From positions 62,001 to 126,000 of the forward strand of contig CAXKVF010000074.1 of assembly GCA_964057225.1 (NCBI GenBank): a stretch of DNA of 64,000 nucleotides, read 5' to 3'. Source of the DNA: Auanema rhodensis. Taxonomy: Eukaryota; Nematoda; Chromadorea; Rhabditida; Rhabditidae. Under the pieces are notes generated by a model. That model was given only the letters and a program-made list of their open reading frames with translations. It ran no database searches and had not been told where the DNA came from. Positions 53,999 to 64,000 of this stretch are shown one piece after another. Positions within the stretch are counted from its first letter, which is position 1, and every line of letters begins with the position of its first letter. A program made the translations under genes and the position numbers.

Positions 53999-56510
53999 AG
54001 TTCATGGTAACCATGACTTTGAAATTTACGTGAACTTTAATTTATGCTAATTAAATGTACACGTGATGTGCACTTGGTATGTAACTCGCTTCACGTGAAA
54101 GATAAAGAAATGCGGTTTTCAAAATTAGATTCCCCATGTCCATATTAGTCTAAAAACAAATTTTTATTGATATTGCTTCATGGTAACCATGACTTTGAAA
54201 TTTACGTGAACTTTAATTTATGCTAATTAAATGTACACGTGATGTGCACTTGGTATGTAACTCGCTTCACGTGAAAGATAAAGAAATGCGGTTTTCAAAA
54301 TTAGATTCCCCATGTCCATATTAGTCTAAAAAGAAATTTTTATTGATATTGGTGCATGGTAACCATGACTTTGAAATTTACGTGAACTTTAATTTATGCT
54401 AATTAAATGTACACGTGATGTGCACTTGGTATGTAACTCGCTTCACGTGAAAGATAAAGAGATGCGGTTTTCAAAATTAGATTCCCCATGTCCATATTAG
54501 TCTAAAAACAAATTTTTATTGATATTGGTTCATGGTAACCATGACTTTGAAATTTACGTGAACTTTAATTTATGCTAATTAAATGTACACGTGATGTGCA
54601 CTTGGTATGTAACTCGCTTCACGTGAAAGATAAAGAGATGCGGTTTTCAAAATTAGATTCCCCATGTCCATATTAGTCTAAAAACAAATTTTTATTGATA
54701 TTGGTTCATGGTAACCATGACTTTGAAATTTACGTGAACTTTAATTTATGCTAATTAAATGTACACGTGATGTGCACTTGGTATGTAACTCGCTTCACGT
54801 GAAAGATAAAGAGATGCGGTTTTCAAAATTAGATTCCCCATGTCCATATTAGTCTAAAAACAAATTTTTATTGATATTAGTTCATGGTAACCATGACTTT
54901 GAAATTTACGTGAACTTTAATTTATGCTAATTAAATGTACACGTGATGTGCACTTGGTATGTAACTCGCTTCACGTGAAAGATAAAGAGATGCGGTTTTC
55001 AAAATTAGATTCCCCATGTCCATATTAGTCTAAAAACAAATTTTTATTGATATTGGTTCATGGTAACCATCACTTTGAAATTTACGTGAACTTTAATTTA
55101 TGCTAATTAAATGTACACGTGATGTGCACTTGGTATGTAACTCGCTTCACGTGAAAGATAAAGAGATGCGGTTTTCAAAATTAGATTCCCCATGTCCATA
55201 TTAGTCTAAAAACAAATTTTTATTGATATTGGTTCATGGTAACCATGACTTTGAAATTTACGTGAACTTTAATTTATGCTAATTAAATGTACACGTGATG
55301 TGCACTTGGTATGTAACTCGCTTCACGTGAAAGATAAAGAGATGCGGTTTTCAAAATTAGATTCCCCATGTCCATATTAGTCTAAAAACAAATTTTTATT
55401 GATATTGGTTCATGGTAACCATGACTTTGAAATTTACGTGAACTTTAATTTATGCTAATTAAATGTACACGTGATGTGCACTTGGTATGTAACTCGCTTC
55501 ACGTGAAAGATAAAGAGATGCGGTTTTCAAAATTAGATTCCCCATGTCCATATTAGTCTAAAAACAAATTTTTATTGATATTGGTTCATGGTAACCATGA
55601 CTTTGAAATTTACGTGAACTTTAATTTATGCTAATTAAATGTACACGTGATGTGCACTTGGTATGTAACTCGCTTCACGTGAAAGATAAAGAAATGCGGT
55701 TTTCAAAATTAGATTCCCCATGTCCATATTAGTCTAAAAAGAAATTTTTATTGATATTGGTGCATGGTAACCATGACTTTGAAATTTACGTGAACTTTAA
55801 TTTATGCTAATTAAATGTACACGTGATGTGCACTTGGTATGTAACTTGCTTCACGTGAAAGATAAAGAGATGCGGTTTTCAAAATTAGATTCCCCATGTC
55901 CATATTAGTCTAAAAACAAATTTTTATTGATATTGGTTCATGGTAACCATGACTTTGAATTTTACGTGAACTTTAATTTATGCTAATTAAATGTACACGT
56001 GATGTGCACTTGGTATGTAACTCGCTTCACGTAAAAGATAAAGAGATGCGGTTTTCAAAATTAGATTCCCCATGTCCATATTAGTCTAAAAACAAATTTT
56101 TATTGATATTGCTTCATGGTAACCATGACTTTGAAATTTACGTGAACTTTAATTTATGCTAATTAAATGTACACGTGATGTGCACTTGGTATGTAACTCG
56201 CTTCACGTGAAAGATAAAGAGATGCGGTTTTCAAAATTAGATTCCCCATGTCCATATTAGTCTAAAAACAAATTTTTATTGATATTGGTTCATGGTAACC
56301 ATGACTTTGAAATTTACGTGAACTTTAATTTATGCTAATTAAATGTACACGTGATGTGCACTTGGTATGTAACTCGCTTCACGTGAAAGATAAAGAGATG
56401 CGGTTTTCAAAATTAGATTCCCCATGTCCATATTAGTCTAAAAACAAATTTTTATTGATATTGGTGCATGGTAACCATGACTTTGAAATTTACGTGAACT
56501 TTAATTTATG
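51759..56510 (+). repeat. Segmental block S2, copy 2 (27 units)
   Basis: It matches 40847-45598 at +10912 bp through about 14 marker positions, including the rare AACTTGCTTC (55847), T154 (55960) and GTAAAAG (56033). About ten differences are visible, for example G instead of C at 54191, extra A63 at 54109 and 54285, GTAAAAG near 52689 and TTAATA near 52057. The match ends where the chimeric unit at 56511 begins. Confidence 0.88.
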
Positions 56511-56686
56511 CTAATTAAATGTACACGTGATGTGCACTTGGTATTTAACTCGCTTCAGGTGAAAGATAAAGAGATGCGGTTTTCAAAATTAGATTCCCCC
56601 TGTCCATATTAGTCTAAAAACAAATTTTTATTGATATTGCTTCATGGTAACCATGACTTTGAAATTTACGTGAACTTTAATTTATG
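56511..56686 (+). repeat. Chimeric unit joining two distant subtypes
   Basis: The left part has GTATTTAACT and CAGGTG (56545-56560), as in the unit at 45951. The right part has CCCCCTGTCC (56600) and GCTTCA (56640), as in the unit at 47183. No other unit has both sets. The switch lies between about 56561 and 56599. This is the expected product of an in-register unequal crossover or conversion tract between units that were about seven positions apart. It coincides with the end of the S2 match. Confidence 0.8.
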
Positions 56687-57038
56687 CTAATTAAATGTAC
56701 ACGTGATGTGCACTTGGTATGTAACTCGCTTCACGTGAAAGATGAAGAGATGCGGTTTTCAAAATTAGATTCCCCATGTCCATATTAGTCTAAAAACAAA
56801 TTTTTATTGATATTGGTTCATGGTAACCATGACTTTGAAATTTACGTGAACTTTAATTTATGCTAATTAAATGTACACGTGATGTGCACTTGGTATGTAA
56901 CTCGCTTCACGTGAAAGATAAAGAGATGCGGTTTTCAAAATTAGAATCCCCATGTCCATATTAGTCTAAAAACAAATTTTTATTGATATTGCTTCATGGT
57001 AACCATGACTTTGAAATTTACGTGAACTTTAATTTATG

Positions 57039-57215
57039 CTTATTTAATTGTACACGTGATGTGCACTTGGTATTTAACTCGCTTCAGGTGAAAGATAAAG
57101 AGATGCGGTTTTCAAAATTAGATTCCCCATGTCCATATTAGTCTAAAAACAAATTTTTATTGATATTGGTTCATGGTAACCATGACTTTGAATTTTACGT
57201 GAACTTTAATTTATG
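57039..57215 (+). repeat. 177-bp unit with altered start
   Basis: The unit opens CTTATTTAATTGTACAC instead of CTAATTAAATGTACAC, with one extra base and several clustered changes within about ten bases. This is unusual in an array where most units have isolated single changes. It removes the AATTAAA arm of the junction dyad but keeps CACGTG. The preceding unit has AGAATCCCC (near 56946). Confidence 0.85.
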
Positions 57216-58447
57216 CTAATTAAATGTACACGTGATGTGCACTTGGTATGTAACTCGCTTCACGTGAAAGATAAAGAAATGCGGTTTTCAAAATTAGATT
57301 CCCCATGTCCATATTAGTCTAAAAACAAATTTTTATTGATATTGGTTCATGGTAACCATGACTTTGAAATTTACGTGAACTTTAATTTATGCTAATTAAA
57401 TGTACACGTGATGTGCACTTGGTATGTAACTCGCTTCACGTGAAAGATAAAGAGATGCGGTTTTCAAAATTAGATTCCCCATGTCCATATTAGTCTAAAA
57501 ACAAATTTTTATTGATATTGGTGCATGGTAACCATGACTTTGAAATTTACGTGAACTTTAATTTATGCTAATTAAATGTACACGTGATGTGCACTTGGTA
57601 TGTAACTCGCTTCACGTGAAAGATGAAGAGATGCGGTTTTCAAAATTAGATTCCCCATGTCCATATTAGTCTAAAAACAAATTTTTATTGATATTGCTTC
57701 ATGGTAACCATGACTTTGAAATTTACGTGAACTTTAATTTATGCTAATTAAATGTACACGTGATGTGCACTTGGTATGTAACTCGCTTCACGTGAAAGAT
57801 AAAGAGATGCGGTTTTCAAAATTAGATTCCCCATGTCCATATTAGTCTAAAAACAAATTTTTATTGATATTGGTTCATGGTAACCATGACTTTGAAATTT
57901 ACGTGAACTTTAATTTATGCTAATTAAATGTACACGTGATGTGCACTTGGTATGTAACTCGCTTCACGTGAAAGATGAAGAGATGCGGTTTTCAAAATTA
58001 GATTCCCCATGTCCATATTAGTCTAAAAACAAATTTTTATTGATATTGGTTCATGGTAACCATGACTTTGAAATTTACGTGAACTTTAATTTATGCTAAT
58101 TAAATGTACACGTGATGTGCACTTGGTATGTAACTCGCTTCACGTGAAAGATAAAGAGATGCGGTTTTCAAAATTAGATTCCCCATGTCCATATTAGTCT
58201 AAAAACAAATTTTTATTGATATTGGTTCATGGTAACCATGACTTTGAAATTTACGTGAACTTTAATTTATGCTAATTAAATGTACACGTGATGTGCACTT
58301 GGTATGTAACTCGCTTCACGTGAAAGATAAAGAGATGCGGTTTTCAAAATTAGATTCCCCCTGTCCATATTAGTCTAAAAACAAATTTTTATTGATATTG
58401 CTTCATGGTAACCATGACTTTGAAATTTACGTGAACTTTAATTTATG
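57039..58447 (+). repeat. Segmental block S3, copy 2 (8 units)
   Basis: It repeats 45951-47358 at +11089 bp (63 units plus a 1-bp insertion): GTATTTAACT with CAGGTG (57074), T154 (57193), A63 (57278), GCTTCA (57697), G58 (57977), CCCCCTGTCC (58361). Its first unit has a rearranged start (see the 177-bp unit entry). Confidence 0.85.
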
Positions 58448-59855
58448 CTAATTAAATGTACACGTGATGTGCACTTGGTATGTAACTCGTTTCACGTGAA
58501 AGATGAAGAGATGCGGTTTTCAAAATTAGATTCCCCATGTCCATATTAGTCTAAAAACAAATTTTTATTGATATTGGTTCATGGTAACCATGACTTTGAA
58601 ATTTACGTGAACTTTAATTTATGCTAATTAAATGTACACGTGATGTGCACTTGGTATGTAACTCGCTTCACGTGAAAGATAAAGAGATGCGGTTTTCAAA
58701 ATTAGATTCCCCATGTCCATATTAGTCTAAAAACAAATTTTTATTGATATTGGTTCATGGTAACCATGACTTTGAAATTTACGTGAACTTTAATTTATGC
58801 TAATTAAATGTACACGTGATGTGCACTTGGTATGTAACTCGCTTCACGTGAAAGATAAAGAGATGCGGTTTTCAAAATTAGATTCCCCCTGTCCATATTA
58901 GTCTAAAAACGAATTTTTATTGATATTGCTTCATGGTAACCATGACTTTGAAATTTACGTGAACTTTAATTTATGCTAATTAAATGTACACGTGATGTGC
59001 ACTTGGTATGTAACTCGCTTCACGTGAAAGACAAAGAGATGCGGTTTTCAAAATTAGATTCCCCATGTCCATATTAGTCTAAAAACAAATTTTTATTGAT
59101 ATTGCTTCATGGTAACCATGACTTTGAAATTTACGTGAACTTTAATTTATGCTAATTAAATGTACACGTGATGTGCACTTGGTATGTAACTCGCTTCACG
59201 TGAAAGATAAAGAGATGCGGTTTTCAAAATTAGATTTCCCATGTCCATATTAGTCTAAAAACAAATTTTTATTGATATTGGTTCATGGTAACCATAACTT
59301 TGAATTTTACGTGAACTTTAATTTATGCTAATTAAATGTACACGTGATGTGCACTTGGTATGTAACTCGCTTCACGTGAAAGAAAAAGAGATGCGGTTTT
59401 CAAAATTAGATTCCCCATGTCCATATTAGTCTAAAAACAAATTTTTATTGATATTGGTTCATGGTAACCATGACTTTGAAATTTACGTGAACTTTAATTT
59501 ATGCTAATTAAATGTACACGTGATGTGCACTTGGTATGTAACTCGCTTCACGTGAAAGATAAAGAGATGCGGTTTTCAAAATTAGATTCCCCATGTCCAT
59601 ATTAGTCTAAAAACAAATTTTTATTGATATTGGTTCATGGTAACCATGACTTTGAAATTTACGTGAACTTTAATTTATGCTAATTAAATGTACACGTGAT
59701 GTGCACTTGGTATGTAACTCGCTTCACGTGAAAGATAAAAAGATGCGGTTTTCAAAAATAGATTCCCCATGTCCATATTAGTCTAAAAACAAATTTTTAT
59801 TGATATTGGTGCATGGTAACCATGACTTTGAAATTTACGTGAACTTTAATTTATG

Positions 59856-62495
59856 CTAATTAAATGTACACGTGATGTGCACTTGGTATGTAACTCGCTT
59901 CTCGTGAAAGATAAAGAGATGCGGTTTTCAAAATTAGATTCCCCATGTCCATATTAGTCTAAAAACAAATTTTTATTGATATTGGTTCATGGTAACCATG
60001 ACTTTGAAATTTACGTGAACTTTAATTTATGCTAATTAAATGTACACGTGATGTGCACTTGGTATGTAACTCGCTTCACGTGAAAGATAAAGAGATGCGG
60101 TTTTCAAAATTAGATTCCCCATGTCCATATTAGTCTAAAAACAAATTTTTATTGATATTGGTGCATGGTAACCATGACTTTGAAATTTACGTGAACTTTA
60201 ATTTATGCTAATTAAATGTACACGTGATGTGCACTTGGTATGTAACTCGCTTCACGTGAAAGATGAAGAGATGCGGTTTTCAAAATTAGATTCCCCATGT
60301 CCATATTAGTCTAAAAACAAATTTTTATTGATATTGGTGCATGGTAACCATGACTTTGAAATTTACGTGAACTTTAATTTATGCTAATTAAATGTACACG
60401 TGATGTGCACTTGGTATGCAACTCGCTTCACGTGAAAGATAAAGAGATGCGGTTTTCAAAATTAGATTCCCCATGTCCATATTAGTCTAAAAACAAATTT
60501 TTATTGATATTGGTGCATGGTAACCATGACTTTGAAATTTACGTGAACTTTAATTTATGCTAATTAAATGTACACGTGATGTGCACTTGGTATGTAACTC
60601 GCTTCACGTGAAAGATGAAGAGATGCGGTTTTCAAAATTAGATTCCCCATGTCCATATTAGTCTAAAAACAAATTTTTATTGATATTGGTGCATGGTAAC
60701 CATGACTTTGAAATTTACGTGAACTTCAATTTATGCTAATTAAATGTACACGTGATGTGCACTTGGTATGTAACTCGCTTCACGTGAAAGATGAAGAGAT
60801 GCGGTTTTCAAAATTAGATTCCCCATGTCCATATTAGTCTAAAAACAAATTTTTATTGATATTGGTTCATGGTAACCATGACTTTGAAATTTACGTGAAC
60901 TTTAATTAATGCTAATTAAATGTACACGTGATGTGCACTTGGTATGTAACTCGCTTCACGTGAAAGATGAAGAGATGCGGTTTTCAAAATTAGATTCCCC
61001 ATGTCCATATTAGTCTAAAAACAAATTTTTATTGATATTGGTTCATGGTAACCATGACTTTGAAATTTACGTGAACTTTAATTTATGCTAATTAAATGTA
61101 CACGTGATGTGCACTTGGTATGTAACTCGTTTCACGTGAAAGATAAAGAGATGCGGTTTTCAAAATTAGATTCCCCATGTCCATATTAGTCTAAAAACAA
61201 ATTTTTATCGATATTGGTGCATGGTAACCATGACTTTGAAATTTACGTGAACTTCAATTTATGCTAATTAAATGTACACGTGATGTGCACTTGGTATGTA
61301 ACTCGCTTCACGTGAAAGATGAAGAGATGCGGTTTTCAAAATTAGATTCCCCATGTCCATATTAGTCTAAAAACAAATTTTTATTGATATTGGTTCATGG
61401 TAACCATGACTTTGAAATTTACGTGAACTTTAATTAATGCTAATTAAATGTACACGTGATGTGCACTTGGTATGTAACTCGCTTCACGTGAAAGATGAAG
61501 AGATGCGGTTTTCAAAATTAGATTCCCCATGTCCATATTAGTCTAAAAACAAATTTTTATTGATATTGGTTCATGGTAACCATGACTTTGAAATTTACGT
61601 GAACTTTAATTTATGCTAATTAAATGTACACGTGATGTGCACTTGGTATGTAACTCGTTTCACGTGAAAGATAAAGAGATGCGGTTTTCAAAATTAGATT
61701 CCCCATGTCCATATTAGTCTAAAAACAAATTTTTATTGATATTGGTACATGGTAACCATGACTTTGAAATTTACGTGAACTTTAATTTATGCTAATTAAA
61801 TGTACACTTGATGTGCACTTGGTATGTAACTCGCTTCACGTGAAAGATAAAGAGATGCGGTTTTCAAAATTAGATTCCCCATGTCCATATTAGTCTAAAA
61901 ACAAATTTTTATTGATATTGGTTCATGGTAACCATGACTTTGAAATTTACGTGAACTTTAATTTATGCTAATTAAATGTACACGTGATGTGCACTTGGTA
62001 TGTAACTCGCTTCACGTGAAAGATAAAGAAATGCGGTTTTCAAAATTAGATTCCCCATGTCCATATTAGTCTAAAAACAAATTTTTATTGATATTGGTGC
62101 ATGGTAACCATGACTTTGAAATTTACGTGAACTTTAATTTATGCTAATTAAATGTACACGTGATGTGCACTTGGTATGTAACTCGCTTCACGTGAAAGAT
62201 GAAGAGATGCGGTTTTCAAAATTAGATTCCCCATGTCCATATTAGTCTAAAAACAAATTTTTATTGATATTGGTTCATGGTAACCATGACTTTGAAATTT
62301 ACGTGAACTTTAATTTATGCTAATTAAATGTACACGTGATGTGCACTTGGTATGTAACTCGCTTCACGTGAAAGATGAAGAGATGCGGTTTTCAAAATTA
62401 GATTCCCCATGTCCATATTAGTCTAAAAACAAATTTTTATTGATATTGGTGCATGGTAACCATGACTTTGAAATTTACGTGAACTTTAATTTATG
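59856..62495 (+). repeat. Array domain C: 15-unit (2640 bp) higher-order repeat, copy 1
   Basis: Ordered markers: TTCTCGTG (59902), TATGCAACTC (60419), C168 (60727), A173 (60908), CGTTTCACG (near 61130), TTATCGATA (61209), C168 (61255) and A173 (61436). These return exactly 2640 bp later. G58 units are frequent here and G132 is again common. The left boundary lies between 59758 and 59902. Confidence 0.87.
60560..61615 (+). repeat. Three-unit (528 bp) repeat inside domain C
   Basis: C168 (60727, 61255), A173 (60908, 61436) and CGTTTCACG (near 61130 and 61658) each occur twice, 528 bp apart. The first unit of each triplet differs: G58 in one, CGTTTCACG with TTATCGATA in the other. It is a nested three-unit duplication within the 15-unit repeat. 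Confidence 0.75.
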
Positions 62496-64000
62496 CTAAT
62501 TAAATGTACACGTGATGTGCACTTGGTATGTAACTCGCTTCTCGTGAAAGATAAAGAGATGCGGTTTTCAAAATTAGATTCCCCATGTCCATATTAGTCT
62601 AAAAACAAATTTTTATTGATATTGGTTCATGGTAACCATGACTTTGAAATTTACGTGAACTTTAATTTATGCTAATTAAATGTACACGTGATGTGCACTT
62701 GGTATGTAACTCGCTTCACGTGAAAGATAAAGAGATGCGGTTTTCAAAATTAGATTCCCCATGTCCATATTAGTCTAAAAACAAATTTTTATTGATATTG
62801 GTGCATGGTAACCATGACTTTGAAATTTACGTGAACTTTAATTTATGCTAATTAAATGTACACGTGATGTGCACTTGGTATGTAACTCGCTTCACGTGAA
62901 AGATGAAGAGATGCGGTTTTCAAAATTAGATTCCCCATGTCCATATTAGTCTAAAAACAAATTTTTATTGATATTGGTGCATGGTAACCATGACTTTGAA
63001 ATTTACGTGAACTTTAATTTATGCTAATTAAATGTACACGTGATGTGCACTTGGTATGCAACTCGCTTCACGTGAAAGATAAAGAGATGCGGTTTTCAAA
63101 ATTAGATTCCCCATGTCCATATTAGTCTAAAAACAAATTTTTATTGATATTGGTGCATGGTAACCATGACTTTGAAATTTACGTGAACTTTAATTTATGC
63201 TAATTAAATGTACACGTGATGTGCACTTGGTATGTAACTCGCTTCACGTGAAAGATGAAGAGATGCTGTTTTCAAAATTAGATTCCCCATGTCCATATTA
63301 GTCTAAAAACAAATTTTTATTGATATTGGTGCATGGTAACCATGACTTTGAAATTTACGTGAACTTCAATTTATGCTAATTAAATGTACACGTGATGTGC
63401 ACTTGGTATGTAACTCGCTTCACGTGAAAGATGAAGAGATGCGGTTTTCAAAATTAGATTCCCCATGTCCATATTAGTCTAAAAACAAATTTTTATTGAT
63501 ATTGGTTCATGGTAACCATGACTTTGAAATTTACGTGAACTTTAATTAATGCTAATTAAATGTACACGTGATGTGCACTTGGTATGTAACTCGCTTCACG
63601 TGAAAGATGAAGAGATGCGGTTTTCAAAATTAGATTCCCCATGTCCATATTAGTCTAAAAACAAATTTTTATTGATATTGGTTCATGGTAACCATGACTT
63701 TGAAATTTACGTGAACTTTAATTTATGCTAATTAAATGTACACGTGATGTGCACTTGGTATGTAACTCGTTTCACGTGAAAGATAAAGAGATGCGGTTTT
63801 CAAAATTAGATTCCCCATGTCCATATTAGTCTAAAAACAAATTTTTATCGATATTGGTGCATGGTAACCATGACTTTGAAATTTACGTGAACTTCAATTT
63901 ATGCTAATTAAATGTACACGTGATGTGCACTTGGTATGTAACTCGCTTCACGTGAAAGATGAAGAGATGCGGTTTTCAAAATTAGATTCCCCATGTCCAT
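62496..64000 (+). repeat. 15-unit higher-order repeat, copy 2 (cut by window end)
   Basis: It repeats TTCTCGTG (62542), TATGCAACTC (63059), C168 (63367), A173 (near 63548), CGTTTCACG (near 63770), TTATCGATA (63849) and C168 (63895), each 2640 bp after copy 1. A private change is GATGCTGTT (near 63267), a CpG-to-TpG transition. About 8.5 of 15 units are visible. Confidence 0.87.
63904..64000 (+). repeat. Partial terminal unit (97 bp)
   Basis: This is the first 97 bases of a G58-type unit, cut by the window edge. Its start at 63904 confirms the indel bookkeeping for the whole array. The array continues beyond the window on this side, and presumably on the left too, since base 1 is already inside it. 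Confidence 0.95.

Larger units (their letters stand above)
31170..59855. repeat. Array domain B: T132/C130-dominated units
   Basis: From about 31.2 kb the GGTTCA and GCTTCA forms (T132, often C130) become the majority. G58 units are absent from about 32.8 to 42.1 kb. From about 39.5 kb a new set of markers appears that is rare or absent in domain A: A63, G111, A129, C145, T145, T154, A57 and C68. The stretch 37.6-39.2 kb is especially uniform, with consecutive GGTTCA units. The borders are transitions in subtype frequency, not sharp junctions. Confidence 0.75.
1..64000. repeat. 176-bp tandem satellite array (363 units plus a partial)
   Basis: The unit beginning CTAATTAAATGTACACGTGA recurs every 176 bp from base 1 to the end, always in the same orientation. 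Summing the indels I found (+16 near 6710; +1 near 15434, 20714 and 57041; -1 near 26525, 31268, 31980 and 34268; the first 2 kb cancels out) predicts a unit start at 63904, and one is there. That gives 363 full units plus 97 bp. G+C of unit 1 is 56/176, about 32%. Most units differ from the consensus at 0-3 sites. Nothing else interrupts the array: no gene, transposon or unique sequence. Stop codons occur in all six frames of the unit, and the 176-bp length shifts frame at each junction, so consensus open frames stay below about 37 codons. The likely role is centromeric or pericentromeric heterochromatin, inferred from unit length and purity. The species and satellite family are not recognised. 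Confidence 0.98.

Noticed and set aside
1-64000. CRISPR array
   Set aside because: Repeats are 176 bp and directly abut with no unique spacers; variation is scattered substitutions rather than spacer replacement.
1-64000. Protein-coding repeats or short ORFs
   Set aside because: Stops occur in all six frames of the unit and the 176-bp length shifts frame at every junction, limiting consensus open frames to about 37 codons; no start with a coding pattern is visible.
1-64000. Identity as a known Brassicaceae 176-180 bp centromeric satellite
   Set aside because: Only the length agrees. I recognise no sequence similarity, and the unit lacks the HindIII site typical of the cloned Brassica repeats. 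Length alone is not evidence.
1-64000. Promoter or transcription start in each unit
   Set aside because: CACGTG boxes alone do not make a promoter; I see no TATA-box-like sequence at a sensible distance and no terminator. Satellite transcription cannot be judged from sequence.
1-64000. Replication origin or rDNA spacer
   Set aside because: No rRNA-like sequence or terminator clusters appear, and the array is a single uniform family. Repetition and A+T richness alone do not indicate an origin.

Overview
The whole 64 kb window is one uninterrupted head-to-tail satellite DNA array. The repeat unit is 176 bp, about 68% A+T by my count of the first unit, always in the same orientation. With unit 1 set to start at position 1 (an arbitrary phase), I count 363 complete units and a final partial unit of 97 bp (63904-64000). 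Most units differ from the common sequence at only 0-3 positions. I see no protein-coding gene, RNA gene, transposon, CRISPR array, telomere repeat or unique-sequence island. Because 176 is not a multiple of three and the unit has stop codons in all six frames, the consensus cannot keep a reading frame open for more than about 37 codons.

This is eukaryotic constitutive heterochromatin, most likely centromeric or pericentromeric. That is an inference from a unit of roughly nucleosome-repeat length, array purity, A+T richness and dyad symmetries. I cannot name the species or satellite family. Several plant centromeric satellites have units of about 176-180 bp, but I recognise no sequence match, and invertebrate sources are equally possible. 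No CENP-B-box-like sequence is visible.

Unit layout (unit positions): CACGTG at 14-19, GTGCAC at 22-27, a perfect TTCACGTGAA palindrome at 44-53, an A/T-tract region at 106-120, a CATGGT-A-ACCATG hairpin at 133-145, a near-palindrome TTTACGTGAA at 155-164, and a TTTAATT/AATTAAA inverted repeat across the unit junction (166-172 and 3-9).

Array layout: about 1-31.2 kb is dominated by units with G at 132, many with G at 58. About 31.2-59.8 kb is dominated by units with T at 132, often with C at 130, and later carries A63, G111, A129, C145/T145 and T154 markers. About 59.8-64 kb is a 15-unit (2640 bp) repeat seen in 1.57 copies. Marker variants show nested duplications with spacings of 3, 4, 5, 11, 12, 13, 15, 17, 19, 26, 30, 31, 46, 47, 62 and 63 units, with no single fixed higher-order period. 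Only about a dozen units have indels. They include one 192-bp unit with an internal 16-bp duplication (6689-6880) and one apparently chimeric unit (56511-56686). The picture is an array being reshaped by recent unequal exchange or amplification. I found no gene-based biological system here.
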